Shown piece after piece: positions 45,640 to 53,598 of a stretch of 64,000 bases of DNA. Both the position numbers and the translations under genes were made by a program. Every line of letters starts with the position of its first letter. Position 1 is the first letter of the stretch. This stretch comes from Cystobacter fuscus DSM 2262 (GTDB lineage Bacteria; Myxococcota; Myxococcia; Myxococcales; Myxococcaceae): assembly GCF_000335475.2 (NCBI RefSeq), contig NZ_ANAH02000007.1:186001-250000 (forward strand). Direction: 5' to 3'. The notes beneath the pieces were generated by a model that was given only the letters and a program-made list of their open reading frames with translations, did not search any database and had not been told where the DNA came from.

Positions 45640-47892
45640 ATGTCAGAACAGAACTCCCGGCCACCTGCCTCCCTGGCGCGATCCACGCTCATTCACATGG
45701 GCGTGCGCATCGGCGTCATCATCTTCCTGACCACGCTGGTCAGCTACGTGCACATGTTCCACACGCTGCGTGAGGACGCACGTCATCAGTTGGAACGGCA
45801 CGTGGTGGAGCGCAGTCAACGAGAGCAGGCCATCTTCGTCCTGGCGGAAGACAACCATGCCCTCCTCAAGAGGGCGCTGACGGAGCGCATCCGGGCCTGG
45901 AGCCAGCAAGACCCCAACCCCCGCTTCGACAGCCTGTTCACCCAGCAGCCGGACGGCTCGCTCCGCTCCCACGCGGAGGGCTTCGACGCGACGAAGATGG
46001 TGGGTGTCTTCATCCCCCCAGGCGTGAAGCTCGACACGGAGCTGCGCCGCCGCATCCTGGCCGCCCACGACGTCCTCATGCAGTACGGGCCCGCCTTCTC
46101 GACACGTTTCAACAGCACCTACGTCACCCTGGTGGAGGGGCCGCTCCTCACCTACTGGCCCTCGGTTCCCAACTGGGCCCACGACATGCCGGCGGACGAT
46201 CCGACGCTCGAGTACGAGTACTACACCATCAGCACGCCCGAGAAGAACCCGAGCCGCGGCACGGTCTGGAGCGGCATCTTCCAGTACCCCGTCACCCAAC
46301 AGTGGATGGTCACGGTCACCACCCCGCTGGACATGGAGGGCCGCCATGTCGCCTCGCTCGCCCATGACGTCCTGCTGGATGAGTTGATGGATCGCTCCAT
46401 CGAGGATCACCTGGACAGCGCCTACAACCTGCTCGTACGCGATGACGGCCAGCTCATCGCCCATCCCTCGCTGGACCTCGAGGGGGCCAACGTCGGCTAC
46501 AACATCCTGGGCAACACGCCGAGGCCGGGGGAGGCGCCCCCGAAGCTGGGCTCCGAGCAGCAGCGGACCCATCTGCGGCAGCTCTTCGAGAAGGTGCGCG
46601 GCCGCTCACCCGGCGAAAGCCTCCTGGAGCTCCCGGAGCATGACGAGTACCTGGCCGTGGCCCGGCTCGAGGGGCCGGAGTGGAACTTCGTCACGGTGCT
46701 CCCCTCGCACGTGGTGTCCGCGGCGGCCTTGCGCTCGGCGCGCTATGTCCTGCTGTTCGGTCTGATGTCGCTGCTGCTGGAGTTGGTCATCATGTACTGG
46801 GTGCTCCAGCGGCAGATTGCCCGGCCCCTGCTGGCGCTCACCCAGGCGGCCGATCACGTGGCGTCCGGTGACTTCCACGTGGAGCTGAACGCCTCACGGC
46901 GTGACGAGCTGGGGCAGTTGGCGAATGCCTTCCGGACCATGTCCGACAAGGTGCAGCAGCGGGAGGAGCAGCTGCGACGGGCCAACGATGGGCTGGAGCA
47001 GCGGGTGGAGGAGCGGACCCGGGAGCTGAAGACGGTCCACGGGCAACTGGTGCAGACGGCCCGGCAGGCGGGCATGGCGGAGATCGCCACCAACGTGCTG
47101 CACAACGTGGGCAATGTCCTCAACAGCGTCTACACCTCCTCGCAGCTCGCGCTGGACAGCGTGCGCGAGCTGCGGCTGGAGCACGTGGGCAAGATGGCCG
47201 CCCTGCTCGAGAAGCACCAGGAGGAGCTCAACACCTTCATCCGGCTGGATGAGCGCGGACGCAACGTGCTGCCCTTCCTGCACAAGCTGGGCGGCAACCT
47301 GCTGGACGAGCGTCAGAAGATCATCGGTCTGCTCGAGGATGTGTGCCGGTACACGGAGCACATCGGAGACATCGTCAAGGTGCAGCAGAACCACGCCCGG
47401 ACGCCCCGGCTCCACGAGCCCGTCTCCCTCGCGACCCTGGTGGACGACGCGATGCGCATCAACACGGCCGCGCTCAGCCGGCACCAGGTGAAGGAAGTGC
47501 GGCAGCTGACCTATCTGCCACCGGTGATGACAGACAAGCACAAGGTGCTGATGATCCTGGTCAACCTCATCAGCAACGCGAAGTACGCCATGGACGATAT
47601 CCCCGCGGAGCAGCGCCTGCTGACCGTGAAGCTGGACGTCCCCGTCACCGACCGCGTGACCATCGAGGTTCGCGACAATGGCATGGGCATCGCCCAGGAA
47701 ATGATGACGCGCATCTTCCAATACGGCTTCACCACCCGCGAGGAGGGGCACGGTTTCGGCTTGCACTCCTGCGCGGTGGCGGCGCAGGAGCTGGGCGGCA
47801 CCCTGAAGGCCCACAGCGACGGGCCCGGGCGTGGCGCCACGTTCACGCTGGAGCTTCCCTACCAACCCATCGAGGAGACACCCAACCCATGA
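45640..47892 (+). CDS. Membrane sensor histidine kinase with dCACHE sensor and atypical H-box
   Basis: 750 residues. TM1 near 23-43, a ~300-residue extracytoplasmic sensor typical of double-CACHE (WMVTVTTPLDMEGRHVASLA, LDSAYNLLVRDDGQLIAHPS), TM2 near 370-390 (YVLLFGLMSLLLELVIMYWV), HAMP (RQIARPLLALTQAADHVASG), coiled coil (EEQLRRANDGLEQRVEERTR), then the dimerisation helix with MAEIATNVLHNVGNVLNSVY in place of the usual H-E-L-N/R-N-P. HATPase: NLISNAKYAMDD, DNGMGI, GFGLHSCAVAAQEL. The kinase core is therefore of the 'H-N-V-G-N' subclass. Coupled by ATGA to a stand-alone receiver gene. The ~270 bp upstream back to 45368 hold nothing I recognise. Confidence 0.88.
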   Translation: MSEQNSRPPASLARSTLIHMGVRIGVIIFLTTLVSYVHMFHTLREDARHQLERHVVERSQREQAIFVLAEDNHALLKRALTERIRAWSQQDPNPRFDSLFTQQPDGSLRSHAEGFDATKMVGVFIPPGVKLDTELRRRILAAHDVLMQYGPAFSTRFNSTYVTLVEGPLLTYWPSVPNWAHDMPADDPTLEYEYYTISTPEKNPSRGTVWSGIFQYPVTQQWMVTVTTPLDMEGRHVASLAHDVLLDELMDRSIEDHLDSAYNLLVRDDGQLIAHPSLDLEGANVGYNILGNTPRPGEAPPKLGSEQQRTHLRQLFEKVRGRSPGESLLELPEHDEYLAVARLEGPEWNFVTVLPSHVVSAAALRSARYVLLFGLMSLLLELVIMYWVLQRQIARPLLALTQAADHVASGDFHVELNASRRDELGQLANAFRTMSDKVQQREEQLRRANDGLEQRVEERTRELKTVHGQLVQTARQAGMAEIATNVLHNVGNVLNSVYTSSQLALDSVRELRLEHVGKMAALLEKHQEELNTFIRLDERGRNVLPFLHKLGGNLLDERQKIIGLLEDVCRYTEHIGDIVKVQQNHARTPRLHEPVSLATLVDDAMRINTAALSRHQVKEVRQLTYLPPVMTDKHKVLMILVNLISNAKYAMDDIPAEQRLLTVKLDVPVTDRVTIEVRDNGMGIAQEMMTRIFQYGFTTREEGHGFGLHSCAVAAQELGGTLKAHSDGPGRGATFTLELPYQPIEETPNP

Positions 47893-48380
47893 CGGACCCC
47901 CAGAAACGTATCCTGGTCATCGACGACTCATCCGCCATCCACAAGGATGTCGTACGCATCCTGTGCCCGGAGCACAAGTCGGACAGCGGTGAGCTGGATC
48001 TGCTGGAAGACGCCCTCTTCGGCATGCCTTCCTCCAGCAAACGCACCGCCGCGGCGGAGTTCGAGGTGGACTCGGCCTTCCAAGGACAGGAAGGACTGGC
48101 CAAGGTGAAGGAGGCCCAGAGTTCTGGCCACCCCTATGAGCTGGTCTTCCTGGACTACCGCATGCCGCCGGGTTGGAACGGTGTGGAGACGCTGCGGCAC
48201 CTGCGCCAGGTGGCGCCCTCGCTGCGGGTGGTGCTCTGCTCGGCCTACTGCGACTACACCTGGGAGGACATCCGCCGCGAGTTCGGCGAGTCGGATCTGC
48301 TGCTGGAGCTGAGGAAGCCCTTCAACAGCCAGAAATTGCGCCAGCTGGCGCTCGAACTCACCGGCGCGCAGCACGCGTAG
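47889..48380 (+). CDS. Stand-alone response-regulator receiver protein
   Basis: 163 residues, one receiver domain: RILVIDDSSAIHKDVVRIL, phospho-acceptor in LVFLDYRMPPGWNGVETL, hydroxyl position VVLCSAYCDYTWE, and Lys in LRKPF. An insertion of about 35 residues between helix 1 and strand 2 (CPEHKSDSGELDLLEDALFG) is unusual for a single-domain regulator and also occurs in receivers partnered with H-N-V-G-N kinases, as far as I recall. It overlaps the kinase stop (ATGA), so it is the cognate partner. No output domain, so signalling passes by protein contact or phospho-relay. Confidence 0.88.
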   Translation: MTDPQKRILVIDDSSAIHKDVVRILCPEHKSDSGELDLLEDALFGMPSSSKRTAAAEFEVDSAFQGQEGLAKVKEAQSSGHPYELVFLDYRMPPGWNGVETLRHLRQVAPSLRVVLCSAYCDYTWEDIRREFGESDLLLELRKPFNSQKLRQLALELTGAQHA

Positions 48381-48490
48381 CGCCCAATTGGCATGCACCG
48401 TCCAATTGTGGTCGGCCTTGTTGATGCGCATGTCGCTCTCGACGATCGCGGGGCCGCTCATCCAGTTGCAGGTAATGGCCAGTGACAACG
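48372..48490 (-). pseudogene. Possible fragment of a matrixin-like metalloprotease gene
   Basis: On the minus strand one frame reads LAITCNWMSGPAIVESDMRI then NKADHNWTVHANWAL. The 'I-V-E-S/A-D-M-x-I/F-N' phrase is what I recall from the strand preceding the HExxH of myxobacterial matrixins. Nothing of the catalytic helix follows. The stretch contains two CCAATTG copies about 17 bp apart. Weak evidence; the alternative is an intergenic coincidence. The rest of 48490-48627 shows no gene. Confidence 0.3.
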
Positions 48491-48627
48491 CCTGGCCCGC
48501 CCCCTCGCCGGAAAAGCCTCATCCGGGACGCAGAGGAGTGTCCTCCAGGGCCACTTGAGACCCCCCGCCCTCCGCCCCATCTTTCGGCGGCGCGGAATTC
48601 CCCGCGCGGAGTCAGGAGGAGGACGGC

Positions 48628-49095
48628 ATGGCGGCGATGGACCTGAACAGGATGCTCGAGCGGCTCAATGACCTCATCGCGCTGGATATCGACGCGGTGG
48701 GGGCCTACCAGGCGGCAATCAACCGCATCGACGTGGAGTCCCTGCGGATGAACCTGCGAGAGTTCCAGCAGGACCATGAGCGGCACATCCGGGACCTGTC
48801 GCAGGTGGTGAAGACGCTGGGCGGCACGCCGAGGCAGAAGCCGGACGCGAAGGGCTTCATCCTCAAGGGCTTCACGGCGGTGACGTCGATGATGGGTACC
48901 GAGGCGGCGCTGCAGGCGATGCGGGGCAACGAGAACCTCACCAACCGCACCTACCGCAACGCACTGAACGAGGAGTGGAGCCCCGAGGCCCGCGCCATCA
49001 TCGAGCGCAACTACGCGGACGAGCAGCGGCACCTGGCCTTCATCGAGGACATGCTGCGCACCCGCCCCTGGGAGCAGACTCCGGTGCAGCCGTAG
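48628..49095 (+). CDS. Ferritin-like four-helix protein (DUF2383/PA2169 type)
   Basis: 155 residues. Four predicted long helices with repeated Glu/His/Asp: LNDLIALDIDAVGAYQAAIN, LREFQQDHERHIRDLSQVVK, NENLTNRTYRNALNEEWSPE, IIERNYADEQRHLAFIEDML. The D/E-x-x-H pairs (QDHERH and DEQRH) match the di-metal or structural sites of DUF2383 proteins, which are ferritin-like and often stress-related. Preceded by a strong AGGAGGAGG ribosome site. No near neighbour on the same strand within 150 bp. Confidence 0.8.
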   Translation: MAAMDLNRMLERLNDLIALDIDAVGAYQAAINRIDVESLRMNLREFQQDHERHIRDLSQVVKTLGGTPRQKPDAKGFILKGFTAVTSMMGTEAALQAMRGNENLTNRTYRNALNEEWSPEARAIIERNYADEQRHLAFIEDMLRTRPWEQTPVQP

Positions 49096-49256
49096 GCCTG
49101 CTCGGAGCCCGAGGGCCGGAGCAGCCGGAGGAGCAGCCCTGGCCGCCAGACGACCCGGCCCCGGGGGAGTGGAGCAAGGCGGGACGGGTGCCCGCTCCAC
49201 CCCGTGTTTCCTCTCTGTGGACCGGCGGGAGGCCCCCGCCCCACGGGGAGGGAGAC

Positions 49257-49566
49257 ATGCAAGAGAGCGAACATCCCGCGCGCTGGTGGCATGCGCTGGA
49301 GGACGGGCGCATCCAGTGCGACCTGTGTCCGCGCGACTGCAAGCTGCACGAGGGCCAGCGGGGCATGTGCTTCGTGCGCCAGCGCACGGGCGACAGGATG
49401 GTGCTGACGACGCACGGGCGCTCGTCGGGGTTCTGCGTGGACCCCATCGAGAAGAAGCCGCTGGCACACTTCCATCCGGGCAGCAGCGTGCTGTCCTTCG
49501 GGACGGCGGGGTGCAACCTGGCGTGCCGCTTCTGCCAGAACTGGGACATCTCCAAGTCGCGCAATA
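49257..49566 (+). pseudogene. 5' fragment of amrS (AmmeMemoRadiSam radical-SAM enzyme)
   Basis: From the ATG at 49257 (GGGGAGGGAG upstream) about 103 codons match AmrS: CDLCPRDCKLHEGQRGMCFV, RSSGFCVDPIEKKPLAHFHP, GSSVLSFGTAGCNLACRFCQ, NWDISKSR. The C-x3-C-x2-C cluster motif (CNLACRFC) is intact, but the sequence then diverges at about 49566 into an Arg/Ala-rich, unrelated frame. AmrS normally has ~340 residues, so roughly 70% of the gene is missing. Memo and AMMECR1 partners are not in the window. The following ~220 bp (49567-49791) look like debris of an insertion with no identifiable gene. Confidence 0.82.
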
Positions 49567-49791
49567 CCGGCTCACGGCGGAGGGCCGATGCCCGGACCGC
49601 GGAGCGAGGGTGCCGGGCCACTTCGACGCCAGGCCAGGAGGTTTCGGTCGCCGCCGCCGCCCGGTAGCGGTGGGCAACCCCTAATCCGCCATGCACTCCT
49701 GACGGGTTGCTTCGAGGACGTGCCCCTGGCCAGGAGGAGGTCCTTGACGTTATAGGGGCGGACGCGGCATCCCCGAGAAGGTACTCCTCGC

Positions 49792-51135
49792 TTGAACACA
49801 CGCCCCGGCTCTCCCCCCGGCGCCCGGCACGCCTCCCTTGCATGGGAAGCGGGGCCGGGCGTCGTCGACGACTTCCCTTCTCCTCACGCGGTCCACCGCC
49901 CCCTCTCGGTGCTCCCCGAGTTGCTGAGGCTCGGCCTGGGCGAGGTGCCACACGAGGTGGCGCGCGCCCGCCCCGGCCCGTCCCACGAGCGCTTCAGCTA
50001 CCCCGGCGTCCCGATCGTGGAACTGCGGCGGGCCCGCCAGTGGACACCGGAGCGCGGCGGCCTGTGCGGGGTCCAGGCCAATGCCCACACCGTCACCACC
50101 TATCAGGCCCTCGACCTCCACATGGCGCGCTACCTCGGCGCTCCCCAGCTGTCGACCTGGGTGACCTTCGCCAAGTACGCCGCCCGCGAGGCGGGCTCGT
50201 GGATCCGCCTCCTCGAGACGATGCTGAGCCTCGGCCACCTGGGGCTCGGCGCGGGGACGTACGCGCGGCGGTTGCGCCTGAGCCGCTCGCTGCTCACGCT
50301 CGCGCACCAGGACGGCCTGCTGCCCGCGCTCACCAGCGTCGTGCTGGGGCTGCTGGAGGGCGACCGCACGAGAACGTCGCCGCTGGCCGAGACCCACCGG
50401 CTGGCGAGCCTGCTGTCCGAGCGGCGACAGATGGCCTGGGCGATGCGCCACGGGCTGGTGGAGGGCAACACCGAGATGTACCACCGGGTGGGCTTCGCCT
50501 TCGACGTCTTCCTGCGAGCCGAGTCCGCGGGGAGTGACGGACGGGTGGCGCTCCAGGAAGTCATCACCTCCGGAGCGCTGGAGGATCCCCAGGGCTACCT
50601 CCAGGCGGGCTTCACGCTCTACCGCGAGGCGCACCTGCTGGGCCTGCTGGCGCGCGCGCCGCGACTCCCACGTGACCGCCAGTGGGTGCTCGAGTCCTGC
50701 CGCCGGCACCTCGTCCACGAGGGCAACCTGCTCATCGCCTTGCAGGAGCAGGCGCTGGTGCTGCAGCGGCCCAGCATCTTCGCCCACCCGGTGCTCCACG
50801 CACTGCTGGGCAGCGTGCGGCCCGGCCACCTGCGGATGACGACCACCGCGCTGCCGGGCGGCAGGGGCCACGAGGGCTTCCCCCTGCTGCCCGAGGGCGG
50901 CAACTGGGCGGACTTCGAGGCGCGCATGGGAGTCCGGGACGTCACCCACGCGCCGGACCGGCCCGCCTCCGCCTACCCCATCATCTTCCCCGGGACGCCT
51001 CCTTCCGAGGCGCGCTACTACGTGGTGGACACGAACCGGCGGGGCACCATCGTGGACCTGCTCATGCGCTACCTGGCCGGGCCCGCGGGCGAACAGCTCC
51101 AGCGTGGGTGCCCTCGGGACATCCATCCCCTGTGA
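49792..51135 (+). CDS. Hypothetical protein (447 aa), unknown family
   Basis: Starts at a TTG at 49792 (GAGAAGG about 15 bases upstream); if the start is a later GTG the protein would be ~40 residues shorter. Predicted mostly helical, with few motifs I can name: HTVTTYQALDLHMARYL, WVTFAKYAAREAGSWIRLLE, NLLIALQEQALVLQRPSIFA, and a C-terminal LPEGGNWADFEARMGVRDVT with YYVVDTNRRGTIVDLLMRYL. No signal peptide or membrane helix. Likely a cytosolic soluble protein; function unknown. It ends 20 bp from the head of the truncated SnoaL-like remnant, so the region to the right has been rearranged. Confidence 0.65.
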   Translation: MNTRPGSPPGARHASLAWEAGPGVVDDFPSPHAVHRPLSVLPELLRLGLGEVPHEVARARPGPSHERFSYPGVPIVELRRARQWTPERGGLCGVQANAHTVTTYQALDLHMARYLGAPQLSTWVTFAKYAAREAGSWIRLLETMLSLGHLGLGAGTYARRLRLSRSLLTLAHQDGLLPALTSVVLGLLEGDRTRTSPLAETHRLASLLSERRQMAWAMRHGLVEGNTEMYHRVGFAFDVFLRAESAGSDGRVALQEVITSGALEDPQGYLQAGFTLYREAHLLGLLARAPRLPRDRQWVLESCRRHLVHEGNLLIALQEQALVLQRPSIFAHPVLHALLGSVRPGHLRMTTTALPGGRGHEGFPLLPEGGNWADFEARMGVRDVTHAPDRPASAYPIIFPGTPPSEARYYVVDTNRRGTIVDLLMRYLAGPAGEQLQRGCPRDIHPL

Positions 51136-51154
51136 GCCGGCTCGCCCCCGCCGC

Positions 51155-51214
51155 TCACGTCACCCGGGTAAGCACCGCCCGGTAGAGCGCGGTTCCCGGC
51201 TCCGGCTGGCTCAT
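51155..51214 (-). pseudogene. Deletion scar: head and tail of a SnoaL-like gene joined
   Basis: On the minus strand ATG 51214 gives MSQPEPGT then ALYRAVLTRVT and a stop at 51155. The first eight residues match the start of the SnoaL-like gene at 54842 (MSEPEPGT), and the remaining residues look like the end of such a protein, with the ~140-residue middle removed. It lies at the left edge of the 113-bp repeat. Nothing indicates it is used. Confidence 0.6.
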
Positions 51215-51304
51215 GTGTGGCTCCTGGGGAGGGTTCGCGCTCCGTTGGGACTCCTCACTTCCGGGCCTTGAACACGGGGCACCCGAAGCGGCGCACCGTC
51301 CTGG
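51192..51304. repeat. 113-bp direct repeat, left copy
   Basis: Matches 54820-54932 over its whole length with about 5 mismatches and no gap. It contains the first codons of a SnoaL-like gene, the intergenic spacer and the last codons of the 99-residue gene found intact at 54883. It ends exactly at 51304; the next bases are GTAACAGC, an IS66-type end. The two copies bracket 3.5 kb. Confidence 0.9.
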
Positions 51305-51378
51305 GTAACAGCTCGCCGCGCCCCCTCTGGACGGGACGCGGATGAGCCCGCTGGGCATCGAAGCAATGCGCGGAGACG

Positions 51379-51660
51379 TCAGTCGGAGCTCGCCGGGAGC
51401 GTGACGGTGCCGGGAGTCTCGATGGCGGCGAGCGCGGCGCGCAGCAGGTAGCGTACCGGGTCGTCACCGCGCAGGCGGGCCGTCTCAATGAGCGAGTAGA
51501 AGAGGGCTGCTACCTCGGTGCCGCGCAGCGACTTGGAGCCGTAGTGATTCTCGCGGCCCCTGTCGCGCGGTTGCCACTCCACCAAGTTGTTGTCCAGCGG
51601 CACCCAGGGGTTGGAGAGAAAGACGGCCTCGCTGTCGGGGCGTGCTGGCATACTCCCCAA
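51379..51660 (-). pseudogene. 3' fragment of an IS66-family transposase gene
   Basis: The last 93 residues include NPWVPLDNNLVEWQPRDRGR, ENHYGSKSLRGTEVAALFYS, LIETARLRGDDPVRYLLRAA. The 'DNN..ER..R....GRKN..GS' and 'LY.SLIETAK..G.DP..YL' phrases define the IS66 C-terminus; here the catalytic Glu region is degraded (LVEWQPR). The N-terminal ~400 residues are missing beyond 51660. GTAACAGC at 51305 lies ~70 bp past the stop, at the distance expected for the element end. Confidence 0.82.
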
Positions 51661-51701
51661 CGGGCCCGACTTGAGCCTGTCCCCTCGCTTGATGAACGGA
51701 C

Positions 51702-52711
51702 ATGACGATGTGCTTGCGCACTTGGAGCGCGCTTCTGTTGCTGCTCACCGCCTGCGCTAGCGCGCCCACCCCGCGGTCGATGCCGCGGCCCCACGCCTTC
51801 GCGTCGACTCCCACTTCGGGTCCGCGCATCCGGCTCGTTTCCGCGCCGATGGAGCCGACACCGGAACGGTCGTGGATTGGAAAGGCGGACCTGGACAAGG
51901 CCAGGGCACTGCTGTCTCGGGCACGCAAAGACATCGAGCCGCATCAGTGGGAACAGTTGGACCGCAAGCTCACCGCAGCGGAACGAGCCTTCGAGCACTT
52001 CTCCCGCGTCGCGAGGACGAGCGGGCAAGCCGCCGAGGTGGCGAGGGGAGCCGAGGGCCTCGCCCAGGCCGGACGCGCCGGGACGTTGGCTGAAGCACTC
52101 CCCGAGTGGGCCCGTTGCTTGCGGTCCTCGTCCTGCTCTACCCCTCCAGCACCACCGGGCCGGAGATCGACCGTCGCCCGCCCTGGGTCGACGCTCAACG
52201 GGAGTTCGAGGCACGGCTGCAGGACGTCTCGGAATCCTCGCGGCAACTCATGGTGGAACTTGAGGCCCAGCCTCGTCCGGCGAAAGCAGCGGCCCGAGCG
52301 CCCTCGCCGCAGAAGCAGCCCGCGTCCGTCCTCGTGGAGGAAGACGACCCGAGATGCAAGCCCGTTCCGGTGAAGCACTTGGGCGGGAATGACCCGCACA
52401 ACAAATGCGCCGACCTGATGCCGAACAACAGCTTCTCCGGTTGGGATGTGTTCGTGAATGGGAAGAACTTCGACGCGCTGCAACTGGCCACGCTCACGCT
52501 GTGGGACGTCAAAACGGATGACTTCGACAAGCACTCGTCTCGGTCCCAGGACTTTCTTGCTAGAGTGAAGTTGCCGGAATTACAACGCGAGGACAGGCTC
52601 GCCAGACAGTGTGGGTATAACTTCATCGTTGGCGTCAAAAGCGCCGCGCACAAAGCCGTGTTGTTCAAACTAGACCGTACCCTCAAAGTTGTCGTCATGG
52701 ATTGGTGCTGA
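51702..52711 (+). pseudogene. Sit-like lipoprotein toxin gene (DUF6310-type), frameshifted
   Basis: Frame 1 from ATG 51702 encodes a lipoprotein signal (LLLLLTAC) and a helical region to ~52105 (KADLDKARALLSRARKDIEP, GTLAEALPEW). The sense then continues in another frame from ~52106 (GPLLAVLVLLYPSSTTG, a membrane-like segment), through a Lys/Pro-rich linker, to a C-terminal domain at ~52350-52708: HLGGNDPHNKCADLMPNN, VNGKNFDALQLATLTLWDVK, QREDRLARQCGYNFIVGVKS, ending VVVMDWC. One extra G in GTGGGCCC (52106-52113) would join them. FDAL…WDVK fits the PD-(D/E)xK nuclease pattern. The intact immunity-like gene follows after 1 bp. Confidence 0.75.
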
Positions 52712-52712
52712 G

Positions 52713-53471
52713 ATGGCAGCCACGCAAAAATCCTTACACCTTACCGTCTACGCACCTGCGCTTGTGGGCGACGATGGGCGCCCTCTTGCCATCGTCCATG
52801 GAATGGAGCGCGCGGTTCCCGGCTTGCGGCTGGGGTGGACGACTTCTGAAAGGGACGACCTCATTGCATTGCCTCACCGTGATGAGTGGGTCGCGACAGA
52901 CAGGACAGACAACGGGTTTCCGTTCCTCTGCAATGACGACGAGAATCGCGTCGTGACGCTTACCGGATGGGAGAACGCGAGAGGCCTTGCCGCGGACATG
53001 ACGCCACACTTTGAAGTCCACGCCAGGCTGCCACACGACGAAGCAGGTATTGCGGCGGCAGCGGATGCGCTGGAAGCCGTAGCGGAGGGCGCTCACGCGA
53101 TCTGGGGACACATGGATCCGGATGGGGTGGCCGAGACAGTGGCGCAGCAGTTTCGCCACCCGGGGGATGCTCCGCATGTCCCGCCTGAAGGGCTGCCCTC
53201 GCTCAAACTCCCATGGGACATCCCCGCGCCTGAGATTCCGCACTTCCTCGGGTGGCTGAACTACTGGTCGGCTGCGGCCGCAAACGCCATCGGCTTCCCG
53301 GACCCGGCCCGCGATGCGGAGATGCTCGCGCGCTCACGGCGTACCGCGACGGGCGGGTGGGTTGTCCGGCTCACCGAGGCGCCGCTCGACCTGGACAACC
53401 CCGCCCACCTGGACGCACTCAGGCGGGCCTACGAGCGATTCCCGGAAATCGGCGGGCGCTCCACCCCTTGA
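52713..53471 (+). CDS. DUF5953-type putative immunity protein
   Basis: 252 residues, no signal peptide, starting 1 bp after the toxin stop. Conserved blocks shared with the broken paralogue at 34114: VYAPALVGDD, IVHGMERAVPGLRLGWT, CNDDENRVVTLTGWEN, EIPHFLGWLNYWSAAAA, GGWVVRLTEAPLDLDNPAHL. Predicted alpha/beta, acidic overall, as expected for a cytosolic inhibitor that neutralises an imported toxin domain. The tight coupling downstream of a lipoprotein toxin is the SitA/SitI layout of M. xanthus, in which toxins are passed between siblings by TraA/B-dependent outer-membrane exchange. The family name is from memory. Confidence 0.75.
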   Translation: MAATQKSLHLTVYAPALVGDDGRPLAIVHGMERAVPGLRLGWTTSERDDLIALPHRDEWVATDRTDNGFPFLCNDDENRVVTLTGWENARGLAADMTPHFEVHARLPHDEAGIAAAADALEAVAEGAHAIWGHMDPDGVAETVAQQFRHPGDAPHVPPEGLPSLKLPWDIPAPEIPHFLGWLNYWSAAAANAIGFPDPARDAEMLARSRRTATGGWVVRLTEAPLDLDNPAHLDALRRAYERFPEIGGRSTP

Positions 53472-53483
53472 GGCGCGGCAGTG

Positions 53484-53512
53484 TGTCCCCGATGGGATTC
53501 GAACCCGTGGGC
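53484..53512 (-). other. tRNA-like 3' fragment (T-arm and part of the acceptor strand)
   Basis: The minus strand reads CACGGGTTCGAATCCCATCG: GGTTCGAATCC is the invariant T-arm (G53-TTCGAAT-C61), followed by a GGGGAC acceptor-like strand. One T-stem pair is mismatched (C-A) and no matching 5' half of a tRNA is found nearby, so it is a remnant, as left by elements that integrate in tRNA genes. An 8-bp inverted repeat (GGCGATAG / CTATCGCC) lies just beyond it. Confidence 0.5.
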
Positions 53513-53598
53513 AGGGCGATAGAAAACCCCAAACAGGACGCGCTGTTACCCGCTATCGCCTTGATTCCCCTTGGGTTCGTCATCCCCCATCCCGTTTC

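Noticed and set aside
45443-45730. 95-codon frame upstream of the dCACHE kinase
   Set aside because: No ribosome site, overlaps the kinase start in another frame, and no recognisable domain.
49096-49256. GTGGAGC…GCTCCAC inverted repeat (about 49171-49202) as an attachment site or terminator
   Set aside because: Only 7-bp arms with a long loop in GC-rich DNA; not distinguishable from chance.
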